From Trichococcus alkaliphilus (GTDB lineage: Bacteria > Bacillota > Bacilli > Lactobacillales > Aerococcaceae): 64,000 bases of DNA. Shown one piece after another: positions 61,263 through 64,000 of this stretch (positions within the stretch are counted from its first letter, which is position 1; each line of letters begins with the position of its first letter). The position numbers were made by a program, and so were the translations under genes. Where the stretch lies: contig NZ_PXZT01000004.1 of the NCBI RefSeq assembly GCF_003008695.1, positions 124,001-188,000 on the forward strand, given 5' to 3'. The notes below the pieces were generated by a model. The model saw nothing but the letters and a program-made list of their open reading frames with translations, searched no databases and was not told the origin of the DNA.

Positions 61263-64000
61263 TTATTCTTGATAGGCCAACAATTGCTGCAGATAATATA
61301 CTTCATCTTTCGGCATTTCAATTTGAAAGGTGCCGCTCAGTAGATTTAAGGACTGTTCCAGCTGCTTAAATGTTTCTGTCTGTTCGGTCGTTTCCAGCTC
61401 TTCTTGCGGCGCGATCAATGTATCTTGGCGCAGTGACCGCTCAAACATTCCCGCGATGTGCATTAAAAGATTGATTGCTTGGGAATAATTTTCTTCATTC
61501 TTCAATAAGGAAAGACTAAACTTCCACAAAGGTTCGATCAGCTTTTGCGGATTCAAAAAAGTAAAGCTTTGCGTCATGTATTCCACGCATATCTGCTTTG
61601 CCTTTTCCAATGTCAACTCACTATCATCATAGGATTCTGACTCTTCCACTAAATAGTCCAATACTTTTTCGGCATCTCCGTTGAAGAAATGTTCCATTGG
61701 AATGTAAACGGCATCGATTTTTGGTTTGACGATTCCTGTTGTTGCAAGGATTTCATACTCCTGTTGCAAGTTGACCAGCTGCTCATCCATTTCGATCACC
61801 GAAATCGGCAGTACCTCGATTTCCACATCAAAATATTTCTCTAAATGCTTGTCGATGAGCTCTTTCATCTTTTGCGCGGTTCCTTCACCCGAAGCGCAGA
61901 TTGCAATGATTGCCTTTTTGCGCTCTAGAGTGTGCCCGTTCTCTTCTCTCGTGGTCACGGTGGTGCCTGCATAACCACGAAAAGATTTGAGCGATCGATA
62001 AATTTCATCAAGTGTCGTTTCAACAAGATTCGTCTTGCGCACCGTTTCCAAAACGATCGGGGTCGTAACCATGTCGATCGTTTTGACCTCAATTCCGGTT
62101 TTTTCTGTGATTTTTTCCGAAAATGTCGTCAGCGAGCCCATATCGACCAACAAAATGACGCCGCTTCCACGATCGATTTCTTGGACACAATGAATAATTT
62201 TTTCGAGGGCCACTTGGGGCTTCATCTCAAGAGGCATATCTACAGCGCGAATATTGTCGACCCCCAACAATGTCGTCACAACCTCCGCCATGCTCGTTGC
62301 TGTACTCTTGCCATGGGCTGCAATCACAACACCCACTCGTCCGGTGACCTTGTCTTGCTTTAATGAAACCAGCAACAAAGTCAGATAATAGGTCTCCACC
62401 TCAGGGATGTTGATACTGTATTCTTTTTGCAGTTCTTGTTTCATCCATTTAGCGACCGTAAACTCTTGAGGATAATCTTCCACCATATTTTTGATGCTTG
62501 CATGGAGTGTCCGGCTGCTTTCCCCTAATTGAATCCGCTTTAAGAACGAACTGATATGAAGACTCATCGCATAGACGAAATTCCGTTGGATGTGATAATC
62601 CAAATGATCTTGCGCATACTCAAACATATCTTTTGCAAAGCGAATAATTCGCTGATCAATGATTTCGGAAAGCTTTTTCTCTGTGTCAAAGGTCAAACCT
62701 GTATCACGATAAAAAGACTTCAGATGGACATTGATGTCGGTCGTAATGTAATGATTGATGGATTCCTTATCAAGGCCCTCTTCCCGCAGCAGCGCAGCCT
62801 TATTCCCGATAATTTCATACAGATTATAAGGAAGCTCATAGGAATCGCCTTTCAGCGGGCTTTCCGCTCCTTCATTCGGCACCAACGTCAGCACGGGTTC
62901 CAGCATCCGAGTGAGTTCATTCAAGCGCTCGCGATGATTATTCGCCAGATTGAGCAGGCCGTTTTGGATCTCTGGTGTAAGCTCATCCAACGTAATCGAT
63001 ATTTCACTTGAATTCATATAATTCAAAAAGGCCCGCGCACAAACAAGCTGGACATTCGATTTCAGCTGCCCGACATTTCCGTAGGTTACGCTGCCTATCA
63101 AAGCTTTCACTGCATCCTGTTTCACATGGATACTTTTTTGGATTCGATTAGCTTCGATTGAGACCATCCGCTTCAACAAATCCACTTGTTCAGCAATCGG
63201 GCGCTCCGAAAATTGCGGTAATTTAATGACTATCGGGATACGTCGCACAAAGGTCTGGAGCAAACTGGAAGCGGGATCTTCCGTCGTTGCACAAACAAGA
63301 CGGACATTGACTTTATTGGCTTTATCGGTTTCGCCTAATCGATTATAGGTGCCGTGATCCAGCAGATAAAAAATCATTTCTTGCCCTTCAGGCGGCAGTC
63401 GGTGCACTTCGTCCATAAAGAGCATGCCGCCGTCTGCCCGTTGGATCAACCCGTCCGTCGTTTCCGTCGCTCCTGTAAAAGCACCTTTGCGATATCCGAA
63501 CAAATGAGCCATCAATAATTCGGGATTGTGCGCATAGTCGGCACAATTGAACACAACCAGCTCCTTATCAGCTGCAAAAACTTGATTTGCTTGCGCGAAA
63601 CGAAACATCGCATGAACAAAAAAGGTTTTCCCGCTTCCTGTCGGTCCAGTGATCAAGCAGCTTAACCCCTTAGGAGGATAGAGGATCGCCGCCTTTGCCT
63701 GATCAACTTGAGTCCGCATACTGTCATTTGAACCGATTACATTCGCAAACACCTCATTATTTGTTTCTCGGCTGCCCGCATTATTTCCTTCACGGGTTGC
63801 GGGAACACGAGAAATTCCAGAAACTGCGCCGCGTGTTTCGCTTTTTGGCCTTGCTGTTGGCTTGGGTTGGTCTTCTTTATATGAGTGCATCTTTTTTTGT
63901 GGTCGCTCAGGCCATTTCAAAGAGTGATCCGCATATCTGACCGGTCGTCCAGAGGATTTAATCAGTTTTCCCTGACGCACGAGCTCATTTAAGTCGCTGC
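61263..64000 (-). CDS. manR: LevR/ManR-type sigma-54 activator, 5' end outside the window
   Basis: The frame is open to the right edge, so the N-terminus (wHTH, seen as ...SDLNELVRQGKLIKSSGRPVRY) is cut. In order: AAA+ domain with Walker A GPTGSGKT, GAFTGA sigma-54 contact loop and GGMLFMDEVHRL; PRD1; EIIA-man-like VGVVIAAHGKSTATSM with His; EIIB-like IAICASGEGTAQKM; PRD2 near MHIAGMFERSLRQD. PTS phosphorylation of the PRD and EIIA/EIIB domains sets activity. It lies directly upstream of the UAS and the mannose PTS operon. Confidence 0.95.
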   Translation of the reverse strand, partial: SDLNELVRQGKLIKSSGRPVRYADHSLKWPERPQKKMHSYKEDQPKPTARPKSETRGAVSGISRVPATREGNNAGSRETNNEVFANVIGSNDSMRTQVDQAKAAILYPPKGLSCLITGPTGSGKTFFVHAMFRFAQANQVFAADKELVVFNCADYAHNPELLMAHLFGYRKGAFTGATETTDGLIQRADGGMLFMDEVHRLPPEGQEMIFYLLDHGTYNRLGETDKANKVNVRLVCATTEDPASSLLQTFVRRIPIVIKLPQFSERPIAEQVDLLKRMVSIEANRIQKSIHVKQDAVKALIGSVTYGNVGQLKSNVQLVCARAFLNYMNSSEISITLDELTPEIQNGLLNLANNHRERLNELTRMLEPVLTLVPNEGAESPLKGDSYELPYNLYEIIGNKAALLREEGLDKESINHYITTDINVHLKSFYRDTGLTFDTEKKLSEIIDQRIIRFAKDMFEYAQDHLDYHIQRNFVYAMSLHISSFLKRIQLGESSRTLHASIKNMVEDYPQEFTVAKWMKQELQKEYSINIPEVETYYLTLLLVSLKQDKVTGRVGVVIAAHGKSTATSMAEVVTTLLGVDNIRAVDMPLEMKPQVALEKIIHCVQEIDRGSGVILLVDMGSLTTFSEKITEKTGIEVKTIDMVTTPIVLETVRKTNLVETTLDEIYRSLKSFRGYAGTTVTTREENGHTLERKKAIIAICASGEGTAQKMKELIDKHLEKYFDVEIEVLPISVIEMDEQLVNLQQEYEILATTGIVKPKIDAVYIPMEHFFNGDAEKVLDYLVEESESYDDSELTLEKAKQICVEYMTQSFTFLNPQKLIEPLWKFSLSLLKNEENYSQAINLLMHIAGMFERSLRQDTLIAPQEELETTEQTETFKQLEQSLNLLSGTFQIEMPKDEVYYLQQLLAYQE

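Overview
The window looks like the chromosome of a mid-GC, fermentative Gram-positive bacterium of the Lactobacillales, probably a Carnobacteriaceae genus such as Trichococcus (an inference from gene content, not a database match). Supporting signs are AGGAGG ribosome sites, lipobox lipoproteins, lipoteichoic-acid-binding GW modules, PyrR attenuators, a LevR/ManR-sigma-54-controlled mannose PTS with rpoN nearby, and a one-chain pyruvate:flavodoxin oxidoreductase (NifJ) instead of respiratory genes. No rRNA, tRNA, CRISPR array or complete insertion sequence was seen.

Layout. 1-5.3 kb: 3' end of cysK, a surface-polysaccharide cluster whose GT2-GtrA gene carries an in-frame TGA, a metallophosphoesterase, a secreted nuclease and VanZ. 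5.5-17 kb: a LonB-type protease, a six-GW-module L,D-transpeptidase, a nitrilase-family amidase, NifJ, and a large proteasome-fold (Ntn-hydrolase-like) protein followed by a small excisionase-type HTH protein. 17-31.6 kb: mostly poorly characterised genes (internally repeated membrane protein, pRiA4b ORF-3-like, alpha/alpha-toroid protein, AEC carrier), uridine kinase, TrmB-lysA, a catalytic-domain-only tyrosine recombinase between near-identical direct repeats, and a PspA/glycine-rich membrane protein operon. 31.6-43 kb: coaBC, PPK2, redox genes, pyrBC behind two tandem PyrR attenuators, and a TrpXYZ-like ABC operon with an unusual leader RNA. 43.4-44.8 kb: gene-poor decayed DNA with a relic of an rqcH-like gene just upstream of intact rqcH. 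44.8-57 kb: rqcH, rpoN, the pyrR-pyrKDFE operon, rluD, lspA and two secreted glycan-acting proteins. 56.5-64 kb: cutC and the mannose PTS with its sigma-54 activator, cut by the right edge.

Genes that work together: RpoN and ManR should drive the manXYZ-type PTS through a textbook -24/-12 promoter and several TTAGTGTAT half-sites. PyrR controls two separate pyr operons; carAB is not in this window. Several envelope genes (GW-L,D-transpeptidase, NAGPA-like glycosidase, deacetylase, S66 carboxypeptidase, PspA, VanZ) indicate active cell-wall remodelling.

The best candidates for something undescribed are the 418-residue proteasome-fold protein with intact Thr1/Asp17/Lys positions (15488-16744), the solo recombinase with flanking repeats (27.4-28.3 kb), and the leader RNA with mutually exclusive helices plus a 20-codon upstream ORF in front of the ABC operon (43.0-43.3 kb).
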